From Bacteroidota bacterium (GTDB taxonomy: Bacteria > Bacteroidota > Bacteroidia > NS11-12g > UBA955), in assembly GCA_016868785.1 (NCBI GenBank), contig VGFS01000008.1, positions 1-64,000 of the forward strand: 64,000 nucleotides of DNA. Reading direction: 5' to 3'. Of this stretch, positions 44,169 to 53,419 are shown piece after piece. The notes under the pieces were generated by a model. That model was given only the letters and a program-made list of their open reading frames with translations. It was not told the origin of the DNA and searched no databases. A program made the translations under genes and the position numbers. Position 1 is the first letter of the stretch. Every line of letters begins with the position of its first letter.

Positions 44169-44648
44169 TTAGCACACGGGTTTAAAGCCTTCAAAGGCGT
44201 TCAAGCAGTTTTTACAGTAGTGCATACTGCGACACAGGGTAGGTCCGAATGGGGTTTGCATCTCTGTATTTCTTGAATTGCAGTAGGGGCAGGGGGTATC
44301 GCTCAGTACGTCCAATTCAATGTATCCGTCGTGTTTTGGTGGCGGTGCTAGGCCGTGTTTTTTGAGTGCAGCGAGGCCTTTTTCTGTAATCATGTTGGTA
44401 TTCCACTGTTTGTTAAACGTGGTGGTTACCTCGATGTGGGTGTATCCTGATTCGGATAATTTGTCGTGAACCAATTGTTCCATGATGCGCAGTGCGGGAC
44501 AGCCACTGAAAGTGGGTGTCAGCTCTATTTTGGCATGGCCAGGTTCGGGGGATTCTATGCCTGTTACGATGCCCAAATCCACGATGGAAATGGTGGGGAT
44601 TTCGGGATCCATGACGGTTTCCAGAAGGGCTTTGATGGATGTGGACAT
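44169..44648 (-). CDS. paaD: Phenylacetyl-CoA epoxidase subunit PaaD
   Basis: 159 residues from the ATG at 44648 (MSTSIKALLETVMDPEIPTI). An N-terminal DUF59/MIP18-type domain (VDLGIVTGIESPEPGHAKIE) and a C-terminal four-Cys cluster (CPYCNSRNTEM ... CKNC). Thought to assist metal or Fe-S handling of the epoxidase. Last gene of the operon, 40 nt after paaC. Confidence 0.93.
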   Translation of the reverse strand: MSTSIKALLETVMDPEIPTISIVDLGIVTGIESPEPGHAKIELTPTFSGCPALRIMEQLVHDKLSESGYTHIEVTTTFNKQWNTNMITEKGLAALKKHGLAPPPKHDGYIELDVLSDTPCPYCNSRNTEMQTPFGPTLCRSMHYCKNCLNAFEGFKPVC

Positions 44649-44688
44649 CGTTTGGCGTATTGTATTAATGGGTTGTGGTGGATTGGGT

Positions 44689-45459
44689 TTACCAATCGGC
44701 ACCGGGATCGATGCTAAATACTTCGGTCATTTCATCGAGCAGGGGTTGTAGGTTGGGTGTATGCACACCTTTGCGCCCGCCGAAGGCGGGCTCTACCGCG
44801 TCTACCGATGGAACCATGTATCCATAAGAAGTCAACAACGGTACAACCTTATCCAACCAGCGTTGTTGCAATTCGGCTTCACCACCAAAAATGCCCGCTT
44901 CTATCAACTCAGCTTCGAAATCTCCAGGTTCAAACATCCCCAAAGCCAGCCCGAAATTTTCGTTGATGGCCTGCTGCATTCTGCCAAAGCTTTCTTCGCC
45001 ACCCGCTGCCAACTTCTGCATGAAAATATCGGCATGCATCGTGTGGTATTTGATTTCGCCCTTGAATTTCTTGGCCACCATCGCCAAAGGTTCAAAGACC
45101 GTCTCACTCAACATCTCGAAGCGAATCGCTTCGGCATGGTCGAAAAAGAAATGACGAACCATCGAAAAGTCGTACTCGCCAATCGGCAGTTCTACCAATT
45201 GAGAGCAATGAAACTGGGGGGCATTGCGTGTAAAAGCCACGGTGTCTGGGTCGCTTTCCCCCAATTCGTGTAGCAATTCAAACAGCGCCAACGACTGACC
45301 AATTTTGTCTTGAGCCATGCTGCTGAAGGCGATGTCTTCCTCCAACATTGGACCCAAGCCAGTCCATTCGCTGTTGCGGTGACCAATGATCAACAGGTCG
45401 TCGGCCATTTTATAAAGGAGTTCTTTCAATCCTTCTACGTGTCTTTCTGTAAATTCCAT
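44689..45459 (-). CDS. paaC: Phenylacetyl-CoA epoxidase subunit PaaC
   Basis: 256 residues, ferritin-like fold without a full metal site. KMADDLLIIGHRNSEWTGLG near the start, FFFDHAEAIRFEML in the middle, and a C-terminal GGRKGVHTP. Non-catalytic partner of PaaA in the epoxidase. 9 nt after paaB. Confidence 0.94.
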   Translation of the reverse strand: MEFTERHVEGLKELLYKMADDLLIIGHRNSEWTGLGPMLEEDIAFSSMAQDKIGQSLALFELLHELGESDPDTVAFTRNAPQFHCSQLVELPIGEYDFSMVRHFFFDHAEAIRFEMLSETVFEPLAMVAKKFKGEIKYHTMHADIFMQKLAAGGEESFGRMQQAINENFGLALGMFEPGDFEAELIEAGIFGGEAELQQRWLDKVVPLLTSYGYMVPSVDAVEPAFGGRKGVHTPNLQPLLDEMTEVFSIDPGADW

Positions 45460-45468
45460 GATAGGGTA

Positions 45469-45846
45469 TTAAGCGTTGTTGGTTCTGGCTTTGAATGCGT
45501 TGATGCGGTCCATTACTTTGTAGCTGTTGGGGTCGCGATACAATTTGTCTTCAGTGGTTTCAAAGATGTCGGCGTCTTGGTATTCAGTTACGAAAACATC
45601 GGCTGTTTTTACCACCCACAAATTCACGGCAGCCCCACGTCGGCAGTATTGCTCTTTGGCAAACAGCATGGCCATTTCTGCGTTGGGAGCATGCACATTG
45701 CCCACATGTTGGTGGTGCGTGCCACGCTTGATCTGCTGAAATACTTCGTAGGTTTGGAAGTGCTCGCTGCCGTGCAATTCGCCAATTTTGGACTCGTCGT
45801 CGAGTTCAGCCCTACTAATCCTTGGATCTAAAGAATTGATTTTCAT
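45469..45846 (-). CDS. paaB: Phenylacetyl-CoA epoxidase subunit PaaB
   Basis: 125 residues. FQTYEVFQQIKRGTHHQHVG and HAPNAEMAMLFAKEQYCRRG are PaaB hallmarks. Small structural subunit needed for activity of the complex. 10 nt after paaA. Slightly longer than typical because of an N-terminal extension (MKINSLDPRISRAELDDESK). Confidence 0.94.
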   Translation of the reverse strand: MKINSLDPRISRAELDDESKIGELHGSEHFQTYEVFQQIKRGTHHQHVGNVHAPNAEMAMLFAKEQYCRRGAAVNLWVVKTADVFVTEYQDADIFETTEDKLYRDPNSYKVMDRINAFKARTNNA

Positions 45847-45856
45847 TTGGGTGTTA

Positions 45857-46849
45857 TTATGCCAATGGCGTTACGTATGCGTCAGATTTGCTCAACAAGG
45901 CTTTGCGTACCCAGCGACCTTTTTCCTCGGCCATTCTGCGCACGGCCAAACGCTCTTTGTTGCAAGGGCCGTTTCCGTTAATCACCTGCTTGAAGGTGTC
46001 CCAGTTGGGTTCGGTGTATTCCCACTGACCGCTTTCTTCGTTTTTGCGAAGGTTGGGGTCGGGTAGGGTCAATCCTAAATCCCAGATTTTGGGGACATAC
46101 ATGTTCAAGAAGGTTTGGCGCATAGAATCGTTGGATCCCATTTTTACCTTCCAACGCATCAGGATTTCAGAGTGTTGAGAGGCTTTGTCCGGCGGACCAA
46201 AGAAGTGCATGATGGGTTCCCACCAGCGGTTTAGGGCTTCTTGCACCATTTGGCGCTGCACAGGCGTTCCGGTGGCCAAGAAAACCACGTTGTCGTGTCC
46301 GTATTTCAAATGGAACGATTCTTCGGCGCAGATGCGATCCAAAGCGCGACAGTAGGGTCCATAAGAACCTTTGCTGTTGGCCAATTGGTTTACGATAGCA
46401 CCCGCATCAATCAACCAAGCAATCACGGCACTGTCGGCCCAAGTAGGAGCGGGGTAGTTAAATACGTTGGAATATTTGCTTTTGCCATTGATGAGGTCGT
46501 TAACCATGTCTTCTCTACTTTTTCCCAACGTTTCTGCGGCACTGTAGAGCAATTGGGCATGGCCCACTTCATCTTGTACTTTCGCCATCAAGGCCAATTT
46601 GCGACGGAATCCGGGGGCGCGGGTAATCCACGTGCCTTCTGGCAATGAGCCGATGATTTCTGAGTGAGCGTGTTGCTCAATCATTCTCACCAACTGCTTG
46701 CGATACTCTTTGGGCATCCAATCTTTTGGTTCGATTTTATCACCCGCAGCGATGCGTGCTTCGAACTCTGCCAATTTGATTGGATCTTCGTCGGCCAAAA
46801 TGCTGTGCACTTTGCTACCGTCTGTTTCGATGTAAGCGTTTCCGTACAT
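45857..46849 (-). CDS. paaA: Phenylacetyl-CoA epoxidase catalytic subunit PaaA
   Basis: 330 residues, diiron oxygenase of the ring-1,2-epoxidase. Helical ferritin-like core with [35 protein letters not shown] (ExxH) and [15 protein letters not shown] (ExxxxH) supplying metal ligands. Starts the paaABCD part of the operon, 10 nt after the tetR gene. Confidence 0.95.
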   Translation of the reverse strand: MYGNAYIETDGSKVHSILADEDPIKLAEFEARIAAGDKIEPKDWMPKEYRKQLVRMIEQHAHSEIIGSLPEGTWITRAPGFRRKLALMAKVQDEVGHAQLLYSAAETLGKSREDMVNDLINGKSKYSNVFNYPAPTWADSAVIAWLIDAGAIVNQLANSKGSYGPYCRALDRICAEESFHLKYGHDNVVFLATGTPVQRQMVQEALNRWWEPIMHFFGPPDKASQHSEILMRWKVKMGSNDSMRQTFLNMYVPKIWDLGLTLPDPNLRKNEESGQWEYTEPNWDTFKQVINGNGPCNKERLAVRRMAEEKGRWVRKALLSKSDAYVTPLA

Positions 46850-46859
46850 ATGAATGTGT

Positions 46860-47426
46860 TTAGTTTTTTTGTAGTCCTGAGAGAATGAATTGGGTTAGTT
46901 TCTGGGCGATTTCTTTCGGTTCCATATCGCCTTGAGGCCTGTACCATTCACCCACCCAGTTGAGCGAGGCGAGGATGGTGAGGGTGGCGAATTTTGGGTC
47001 AACGTTTTTGAATTCCCCTTCTTCGAAACCAAGAATCACAATGTCGCGAAATTCTTTTTCGTACAAGTCACGACGTTGAATGAATTGCGCACGTTTGTCG
47101 TCTGATAAATGTCGCCATTCATGCACGAACAAGTGCGATGCGTTGAGGTCCTGGGTAAGTGCTTGGATGTGGTTGTGGATGGCCATGGCCAATTTTTCCG
47201 CAGCGTTGAAGTAGATGTCGTTCACTTCTTTGATGCCCATTTCCAAAGTTTCCGCCAATCCAAAGCAAGTGTCGATGAGGATCTCTTCTTTGCCTTTGAT
47301 GTGGTTGTACAGGCTCGCGGCTTCCATATTTACGGAGCTGGCTATGTCGCGCATCGAGGTATTTAAATACCCTTTTTTGCGCATTAAGCCCAAGGCCGTT
47401 CCCATGATTTCTTGCCGACGTGTCAT
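46860..47426 (-). CDS. TetR-family repressor, likely regulator of the paa operon
   Basis: 188 residues from the ATG at 47426 ([20 protein letters not shown]). HTH in [30 protein letters not shown] (residues about 21-49), helical effector domain after. First gene of tetR-paaABCD. Operator at 47445-47462 lies in its own promoter, so it should repress itself and the whole operon, with relief by a CoA thioester such as phenylacetyl-CoA (inferred from PaaR-type regulators). Confidence 0.88.
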   Translation of the reverse strand: MTRRQEIMGTALGLMRKKGYLNTSMRDIASSVNMEAASLYNHIKGKEEILIDTCFGLAETLEMGIKEVNDIYFNAAEKLAMAIHNHIQALTQDLNASHLFVHEWRHLSDDKRAQFIQRRDLYEKEFRDIVILGFEEGEFKNVDPKFATLTILASLNWVGEWYRPQGDMEPKEIAQKLTQFILSGLQKN

Positions 47427-47437
47427 TGTTAACAATA

Positions 47438-47468
47438 CAAAACTAACTAACACTTGTTAGTTTTCCAA
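47438..47468 (-). promoter_or_regulatory. Promoter of tetR-paaABCD (TTG, 20 nt, TAGTTTTG)
   Basis: On the minus strand TTG (47468-47466), 20 nt, TAGTTTTG (47445-47438), 11 nt before the ATG at 47426. The spacer holds the operator palindrome. Confidence 0.7.
47445..47462. promoter_or_regulatory. Operator palindrome AACTAACA-CT-TGTTAGTT
   Basis: Two perfect 8 nt arms with a 2 nt spacer, lying between the -33 and -7 elements of the tetR-paa promoter. A TetR dimer here would block RNA polymerase. Confidence 0.8.
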
Positions 47469-47619
47469 ATATTTTGTAAAATTGCCTGAATGGGCGATAG
47501 GAATTTTGCTTGAATTTGGATTTGGACCAATACAGTTGGACTTTTTGTTTTTATTAATATTCAAGGTTTTGATGATAGTATCAAATGATATTATCTGGTT
47601 TGAAACGTCAAATCGTATT

Positions 47620-48357
47620 TCAAACAAACCTCAGTGCTTTCGCTACATCCTCTGGCGTGTCGATAGCAGGGGAGGCCCAAGTGGTTTCTTTTACCCCAAT
47701 ACCCATCCCGTTCTCCAACCAACGCAATTGCTCCAACATCTCTGTTTTTTCTAATGCGCTGGGCGATAATTTAGCCAACGTGCGCAATGCTTCGGTCTTG
47801 AATGCATACATTCCAATGTGACGGTAATACTGAATTCCGGAATTCTGTAATTGCCCATTTCGATCAAATGGAATCGCTGACCGTGAAAAATACAAAGCCT
47901 GATCGTTCACATCACACACCACCTTCACCACATTCGGATTCTGAATTTCTTCCACCTCTTGAATCGCAATTTTTAACGTGGCGATTTCTGTTCTTGGATT
48001 CTCAAACGCCGATACCAACAACGCCACCTGCTCCGGCTTGATGAATGGCTCATCGCCCTGTAAATTCACCACTACATCGCAGTTCCAGCCTAGTTTTTCT
48101 GTAACTTCCGCACATCGGTCCGTGCCGCTGGGATGCAATTCACTGGTCATGACTACCTCACATTTGGATTGAATGTGCTGGGCAATTCTCACATCGTCTG
48201 TGGCCACAGCTACACCAGCATTGGGATTGGCCAAAATCGCCGCTTCAACCACGCGCTCGATCATCGTTTTACCGCCCACATCTTGCAAAGGTTTGCCAGG
48301 AAATCGGGTACTCGCATACCGCGCCGGAATGATGATGCCGAAGGATGTGCCGCTCAT
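47620..48357 (-). CDS. kdsB: 3-deoxy-manno-octulosonate cytidylyltransferase
   Basis: 245 residues. Activates Kdo as CMP-Kdo for lipopolysaccharide. FGIIIPARYASTRFPGKPL at the start, RVVEAAI, SGTDRCAEVTEKL, VVNLQGDEPFI and YYRHIGMYAF follow the family order. 9 nt after phoA on the same strand. Confidence 0.96.
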   Translation of the reverse strand: MSGTSFGIIIPARYASTRFPGKPLQDVGGKTMIERVVEAAILANPNAGVAVATDDVRIAQHIQSKCEVVMTSELHPSGTDRCAEVTEKLGWNCDVVVNLQGDEPFIKPEQVALLVSAFENPRTEIATLKIAIQEVEEIQNPNVVKVVCDVNDQALYFSRSAIPFDRNGQLQNSGIQYYRHIGMYAFKTEALRTLAKLSPSALEKTEMLEQLRWLENGMGIGVKETTWASPAIDTPEDVAKALRFV

Positions 48358-48366
48358 ACCCGCAAG

Positions 48367-49551
48367 TTATTTCTTTTTGTTGGGTTGCTCAAGGAAACCT
48401 CTGATTTTGAAAAATACTTGCGTATTCTGGTATGATCCCCCAAAAGACTCAGCGCCCGGACCGTAAGCAAATACGGGTACCGGAATTCCTGTGTGCTCAT
48501 GGGTGGAAAAATTCATCACCGATTGCTTTGCTTTTGTATCCCATCCCACCAAACTCAATCCGCCCGTTTCGTGATCCGCCGTAATGACAATCAATGTTTC
48601 TTGGTTATCTCTTGCCAATGCCAATACTCGCTGTATCGTAGCATCCAAATCGGCCAATTCAGCCAGCAAGTAGGCACTGTCGTTCTCGTGACCAGCCCAA
48701 TCCACCTGAGATCCCTCTATCATGGTGAAACTGCCCTGTGGGTTTTTAAACATCGTCTTTAAAATGCTCTCACTGGCATCGGCCAAAAAGGGTCCCTGAT
48801 TGTTTCTGCCTTCATGGGCTTTTGGGGGGTAAGCGCTGTCGTTATAAAAAATTACGCGACGGTCAACATCTTGCAACTGTTTCATGGAGCCGTAGCCAGT
48901 GCCAATGCGATACCCGTTTTGCACCAGGGCCTGGGTATCGAAATATATTTTTCCACCGCCAATGGCCACATCGATGGCGCCCCTTGTGGTTTTCATCAAG
49001 TCGATACCGCTATTTTGTTCACCATATTGCAACACACCGAACGGATTGTTTTTCATGCCATTGATAAAATCATTCCCAATTTCATGCATCATTTTTCGCG
49101 AGGGTTGATGGGCAAAAAACGCCCCCGGCGTAGCATGGGTTAATTCACAGGTTACCGCAATGCCCGTAGATTTTCCGCGCAAATGAGCGATTTCTGACAA
49201 CGATAACGGCTTAGAACTGTCTGCCGCCATGCCCACCATGTAGTTGTTCGCTTTTTGTCCGGTCGATAATGCCGTGCCACCAGCACCACTGTCGGTGATG
49301 AATTTATTCGCACTCGACGTAAAACTCAATCCCATCACTGGAAAGTCCCTAAATACCACTGCGGCACTGTCCATGCTATTTATGCCTTTGGTTTTGGCAG
49401 CGTTATAGGCGCTCCACTGGGCCAATCCAGTGCCATCACCGATGATTAAGACAATGTGTTTGGGTGGTTTAGGTGCTTTTGGTTTTGCCGCGGTCAGGCA
49501 AGGAGCTACTAGGCTTAAAACAGCCCATGCAAAGAGGTTCGAACGATTCAC
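48367..49551 (-). CDS. phoA: Alkaline phosphatase (PhoA family), exported
   Basis: 394 residues with a signal peptide (about 1-21) and a Lys/Pro-rich linker. Metal/catalytic motifs: IIGDGTG with Asp39, ITDSGAGGTALS with nucleophile Ser88, GSQVDWAGHENDSA, and ITADHETGGL. Ser88 sits in DSGAGG rather than the enterobacterial DSAAS. Releases phosphate in the periplasm. Start codon is GTG at 49551, with TAATTTTG 4 nt upstream. Confidence 0.92.
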   Translation of the reverse strand: MNRSNLFAWAVLSLVAPCLTAAKPKAPKPPKHIVLIIGDGTGLAQWSAYNAAKTKGINSMDSAAVVFRDFPVMGLSFTSSANKFITDSGAGGTALSTGQKANNYMVGMAADSSKPLSLSEIAHLRGKSTGIAVTCELTHATPGAFFAHQPSRKMMHEIGNDFINGMKNNPFGVLQYGEQNSGIDLMKTTRGAIDVAIGGGKIYFDTQALVQNGYRIGTGYGSMKQLQDVDRRVIFYNDSAYPPKAHEGRNNQGPFLADASESILKTMFKNPQGSFTMIEGSQVDWAGHENDSAYLLAELADLDATIQRVLALARDNQETLIVITADHETGGLSLVGWDTKAKQSVMNFSTHEHTGIPVPVFAYGPGAESFGGSYQNTQVFFKIRGFLEQPNKKK

Positions 49552-49555
49552 AAGA

Positions 49556-49563
49556 CAAAATTA
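49556..49563 (-). promoter_or_regulatory. -7 element of phoA-kdsB (TAATTTTG)
   Basis: On the minus strand TAATTTTG (49563-49556) ends 4 nt before the GTG start. No clear TTG at 19-20 nt. Predicts a leaderless GTG-initiated transcript. Confidence 0.5.
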
Positions 49564-49630
49564 CACAGGATTCATCACTCGTTCTGCAATTAACACAACC
49601 TTAATCACCCAAAACACAGATTTTAGGTCG

Positions 49631-49638
49631 TATTTTTG
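49631..49638 (+). promoter_or_regulatory. -7 element of pruA (TATTTTTG)
   Basis: TATTTTTG fits the consensus and lies 14 nt before the ATG at 49653. No TTG at the expected distance. Confidence 0.45.
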
Positions 49639-49652
49639 CAGAAATAAGCATC

Positions 49653-51281
49653 ATGAACGGAACATTTCATATCCCACAAGCCATCAATGAACCCATCTAC
49701 GAATACGCTTCAGGAACTGCAGAGCGTAAACAATTGCAGGCAGCACTCAAAGAGGCTCGCAGTAAAGTGGAAGACATTCCCATGTACATCGGATCAGAGG
49801 AAGTGCGTACTGGCAACGTATTTGATTTGTTTCCACCCCATGATCGTCACCACAAAATCGGACAGTATCATCGCGGAACCAAAAACCATGTGCAACAAGC
49901 CATCGATGCTGCTCTTGCCGCCAAACCCATGTGGGAGTCTATGCCCTGGGAACAGCGCGCGGCGATATTCTTGAAAGCGGCCGAATTGATGGCCACCAAA
50001 TACCGTTACGTGCTCAATGCCTCTACCATGTTGGCGCAAAGCAAAAACGCTTTCCAATCAGAGATTGATAGCATTTGTGAAATGGTTGATTTCTTGCGTT
50101 TCAATGTGCAATACATGGCTGAAATCTATAATGAGCAGCCGCCAGCCAACGCCAAAGGCATCTGGAATCGCTTGGAATATCGTCCGCTCGAAGGATTTAT
50201 TTTTGCCCTCACGCCGTTCAACTTTACGGCCATTGCCGGAAACCTGCCCACAGCACCAGCCATGATGGGCAACGTCATCGTATGGAAACCTGCCGATTCT
50301 CAGATCTATAGCGCCAATGTGTTGATGCGCATATTCAAAGAAGCGGGATTGCCCGATGGCGTGGTGAATTTGGTTTACGCAGACGGTCCTGAAACCGGTG
50401 AGGTGGTGTTTAATCATCCAGAATTTTCAGGCATTAACTTTACGGGTAGTACCGGAGTATTCCGTCATATTTGGCAAACCATCGGCACCAACATCGCCAA
50501 GTATCGCAGTTACCCCCGCATCGTGGGTGAAACGGGTGGTAAAGATTTCATTTTGGCGCACAGCAGTGCCCAAGTGGATGTGATCGTAACCGCCATCATC
50601 CGTGGCGCATTTGAATTCCAAGGACAAAAATGCTCGGCTGCGAGCCGCGTGTATATGCCCCATAGTTTGTGGCCTGCCGTAAAAACAAAATTGCTGTCAG
50701 AAATGGCAACCATCAAAGTAGGTCCAACCGAAGATTTTACCAATTTTGTGAATGCCGTGATCGACGAGCGAGCCTTCAATAAAATCAAAGGGTATATCGA
50801 TCAAGCCAAAGCCGATGGCGTTGAGGTGTTGTGGGGTGGAAATTGTGACATGTCGAAAGGATATTTCATCGATCCCACCATTTTGATGGCCCCATCAGCG
50901 CACTATCGCACCATGTGTGAGGAGATTTTTGGTCCCGTGGTTACCATTTGGGTATACGCCGATGCGGAATGGAACGATATGTTCGACGTGGTTGACAAGA
51001 CCAGTGAATATGCGTTAACTGGCGCGGTTTTGGCCCAAGAAAGACAGGCCATCACCGATGCAACATGGGCGTTGCGTCACAGTGCCGGCAATTTCTATAT
51101 CAACGACAAACCAACTGGCGCCGTTGTAGGTCAACAGCCATTTGGTGGGGGCAGAGGCAGTGGAACCAACGACAAAGCAGGGGCTAAAGTTAACCTGTTG
51201 CGTTGGGTGAGTCAGCGCACCATCAAAGAAACCTTTGTTCCGCCAACCGATTATCGCTATCCCTTCTTACAAGCGGATTGA
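49653..51281 (+). CDS. pruA: L-glutamate gamma-semialdehyde (P5C) dehydrogenase
   Basis: 542 residues, full length for the stand-alone (eukaryote-like, mono-functional) form. Oxidises P5C/glutamate semialdehyde to glutamate with NAD in proline use. The N-terminal NEPIYEYASGTAERKQL, NFTAIAGNLPTAPAMMGN, INFTGSTGVFRH, GETGGKDFILAH (catalytic Glu) and FQGQKCSAASRVY (Cys327) are visible. No PutA proline dehydrogenase domain is fused and none is adjacent. Confidence 0.95.
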   Translation: MNGTFHIPQAINEPIYEYASGTAERKQLQAALKEARSKVEDIPMYIGSEEVRTGNVFDLFPPHDRHHKIGQYHRGTKNHVQQAIDAALAAKPMWESMPWEQRAAIFLKAAELMATKYRYVLNASTMLAQSKNAFQSEIDSICEMVDFLRFNVQYMAEIYNEQPPANAKGIWNRLEYRPLEGFIFALTPFNFTAIAGNLPTAPAMMGNVIVWKPADSQIYSANVLMRIFKEAGLPDGVVNLVYADGPETGEVVFNHPEFSGINFTGSTGVFRHIWQTIGTNIAKYRSYPRIVGETGGKDFILAHSSAQVDVIVTAIIRGAFEFQGQKCSAASRVYMPHSLWPAVKTKLLSEMATIKVGPTEDFTNFVNAVIDERAFNKIKGYIDQAKADGVEVLWGGNCDMSKGYFIDPTILMAPSAHYRTMCEEIFGPVVTIWVYADAEWNDMFDVVDKTSEYALTGAVLAQERQAITDATWALRHSAGNFYINDKPTGAVVGQQPFGGGRGSGTNDKAGAKVNLLRWVSQRTIKETFVPPTDYRYPFLQAD

Positions 51282-51310
51282 TACACACAGGTGTTTACCG
51301 CAAAGTAACG

Positions 51311-52147
51311 CTAGAATCCCAGATTGAGCTGGTCGTGAAGAACCTTCGCCACCGCATGTCGCAATGCCTTGCCCTGGAAGTTTGCTACCCAGCGTAGGCC
51401 GCGAGTGGCTGAAGTGGTGAATATCTCTTCGGCGGAGGTTAGGTCGATTTCCGACAACGGCCTTTCCTGCACACTGTATCCATAGGCATCCGCCAAATGT
51501 ATAACCACTTTTCGCATGACCCCATCGATGCAATATTCCGACACGGGCGGGGTGATGATAAATTCGCCTTTTACCACAAATAGGTTCGACGCAACCGTTT
51601 CACAAGGCCTTCCATAATCGTTGAAGATGACCACGTCGTTTAAGCCATGTTCTTTCGCGTAAATTCCTGCCAAGGTGTAAGTGAGCGATGAACAGGTTTT
51701 TAAGGTGGAAGTAAAGTTGTTGTTTTTCGACAATTCTTTGTAGGTGCCGAGGGTTAAACCTTGTTCGTTCCAGGGGTAGGGACGGTTGCCATGGGTTTCG
51801 TTAATTTCAGTAACAACTGATGCTTCCATCTGGTCTGGGGTATACAATCCTGCCGATTCACGGAAAAAAGTGAGTCGAATTCTGGCCGATTTCCAGCCCG
51901 CTTCACTGCACGCTTTCAAGACCGAAGTTTCCCAAGATATCTCATCCCAACTGCTCGGAATATTGATCTTTAACAACAGGGCTGATTTTTTAATCCGGTC
52001 CACATGCAACGGCAATTGTAAGATACGACCTTGCCACAAAGCACAACTTTCAAAGAAACCATCCCCATACCGATAGCCACGGCTGTTGGGTGTGAAAAAA
52101 GGAGCGTATTCAGCGATTATGTTGTTGTTAATCAGGTAGATAGGCAT
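51311..52147 (-). CDS. Class IV PLP aminotransferase (aminodeoxychorismate lyase/BCAT-like)
   Basis: 278 residues from the ATG at 52147 (MPIYLINNNIIAEYAPFFTP). YRYGDGFFESCALWQGRI near the start, LKTCSSLTYTLAGIYAKEHG with the PLP Lys, CETVASNLFVVKG, and the C-terminal LTSAEEIFTTSATRGLRWV. This fits PabC/aminodeoxychorismate lyase or D-amino-acid/branched-chain aminotransferases; I favour the PabC-like group but no pab gene is near. Last gene of the etfBA run (45 nt gap). Confidence 0.82.
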   Translation of the reverse strand: MPIYLINNNIIAEYAPFFTPNSRGYRYGDGFFESCALWQGRILQLPLHVDRIKKSALLLKINIPSSWDEISWETSVLKACSEAGWKSARIRLTFFRESAGLYTPDQMEASVVTEINETHGNRPYPWNEQGLTLGTYKELSKNNNFTSTLKTCSSLTYTLAGIYAKEHGLNDVVIFNDYGRPCETVASNLFVVKGEFIITPPVSEYCIDGVMRKVVIHLADAYGYSVQERPLSEIDLTSAEEIFTTSATRGLRWVANFQGKALRHAVAKVLHDQLNLGF

Positions 52148-52192
52148 AAATAGAAAGGGTTGATTTGCGTAGAAACGACTTCCCAATGGGCG

Positions 52193-52765
52193 TTATTTCC
52201 AACGCGAATAGCGAAAATAGGTATTCCCTTCCTGTATCACCAACGAATCCCCGGAAAAATGTTGAATCCTGAAATTGCGGATAGGTTCGGGCGTGGTGGA
52301 TCCTTGGTCGTAATAGAGCGCCAATTGGTATCCGGTTCTGCAAAAGGGTAGGCTACAGGCTTCCACCCGCGCACGCCCCCAAGCTTTTTTCCCGATGGCG
52401 ACTATCGCATAGAAAAACGGACCGTTTTCAGCAATTCGTAGGGTGTCGTTCGATGTTAGGGCTAGGGGAACCAATTTCCCTTCCACAAGTTTGGCTGCGG
52501 TGTAAATCCCGCCGGGTCTATTGCCCAATCCCAAATGAAATGTGTCAATACTCCGATAAAGCCATGTGCCGGCCAATTGCTGACGGGTAATTGTGGGTAG
52601 GGTGTCGCCCGATATGCCACTTGGTAATCGATGATTGATTTTGCATCCGTCGCGATTTTTGTCTGGCGAGCCCATTGAACCGCTGCTAGAACCGGCGATG
52701 AATAGGGTGAGGACGCCCAAGGCAATTACCCATGTCAAAACGGATTTTTGCTGTAGAACCATCAT
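52193..52765 (-). CDS. Predicted exported protein of unknown function
   Basis: 190 residues. One N-terminal hydrophobic helix (about 10-25, LTWVIALGVLTLFIAG) followed by a small-residue stretch (SSSGSMGSP) that fits a signal peptide or anchor. The rest is beta-rich with a GTWLYRSIDTFHLGLGNRP start and Cys pairs in VEACSLPFCRTG. Tight spacing (9 nt) after the bifunctional nuclease gene. Not recognised. Confidence 0.7.
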   Translation of the reverse strand: MMVLQQKSVLTWVIALGVLTLFIAGSSSGSMGSPDKNRDGCKINHRLPSGISGDTLPTITRQQLAGTWLYRSIDTFHLGLGNRPGGIYTAAKLVEGKLVPLALTSNDTLRIAENGPFFYAIVAIGKKAWGRARVEACSLPFCRTGYQLALYYDQGSTTPEPIRNFRIQHFSGDSLVIQEGNTYFRYSRWK

Positions 52766-52774
52766 GATACAATG

Positions 52775-53398
52775 TTAACCGTTTCTACGTTTGATTTCGT
52801 CACGTATTTTGGCCGCCTTGCCGTAGTCTTCGTCGTTGATGGCATCCTCTAAGAGTTGCTCCAATTCATCCATTGACAATTTGGCATAGCCCGAATTTAC
52901 ATGACTATTGGCTTGGGGTTCCGTGAGATCGTCAACCAATTGCCCTGGCATCTCTTCCTCCTCGAAGTCCTCGTTTTGTTCGTCGTTGTAGGCTGCTTCC
53001 TCCAGTATTTTTTCTACGCAATAGATCGGACACCGAAATTTGATACCCATGGCAATGGCGTCGCTCGTTCTGGAATCCAGAACCACCAATTTGGAGGTGG
53101 AATCATTCACACACAAACAAGTAATTCCCGCATAATAAATGCCCTCATCGAGCTGTTGAATGTTGATCTCCGTGACGGTGATGTCGAACTCTCTCAGTGC
53201 GTTACTGAACAGATCGTGTGTCATGGGACGTGTGGGTTTCATGCCTTCAAGTTCCATTGCGATGGCTTGTGCTTCGAATCCACCAATGATGATGGGAAGT
53301 ATGCGATTTCCGTTGAGTTCCTTCAAATACAGGGTATAGGCACCGTGTGAATGTGCAGGAACGATATTCCTGATAACCATTTCTACGCGATTGCTCAT
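52775..53398 (-). CDS. Bifunctional nuclease (DUF151) with C-terminal UVR motif
   Basis: 207 residues. The DUF151 domain (about 1-140) has LPIIIGGFEAQAIAMELEGM, RPMTHDLFSNALREF and LDSRTSDAIAMGIKFRCPIY. A linker of acidic residues is followed by a UvrB/UvrC-like motif (about 170-207, LEQLLEDAINDEDYGKAAKI). Related proteins have RNase/DNase activity or act in stress responses. 21 nt after etfA. Confidence 0.9.
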   Translation of the reverse strand: MSNRVEMVIRNIVPAHSHGAYTLYLKELNGNRILPIIIGGFEAQAIAMELEGMKPTRPMTHDLFSNALREFDITVTEINIQQLDEGIYYAGITCLCVNDSTSKLVVLDSRTSDAIAMGIKFRCPIYCVEKILEEAAYNDEQNEDFEEEEMPGQLVDDLTEPQANSHVNSGYAKLSMDELEQLLEDAINDEDYGKAAKIRDEIKRRNG

Positions 53399-53419
53399 GA
53401 ATCTGTATCTGGGATTAAA

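Noticed and set aside
44761-45273. 170-residue open frame antisense to paaC
   Set aside because: Shadow of paaC, which is certain by sequence and operon.
47463-47619. Hidden gene between the tetR-paa promoter and kdsB
   Set aside because: 157 AT-rich nt without a convincing ORF or hairpin; overlapping plus-strand frames have no conserved features.
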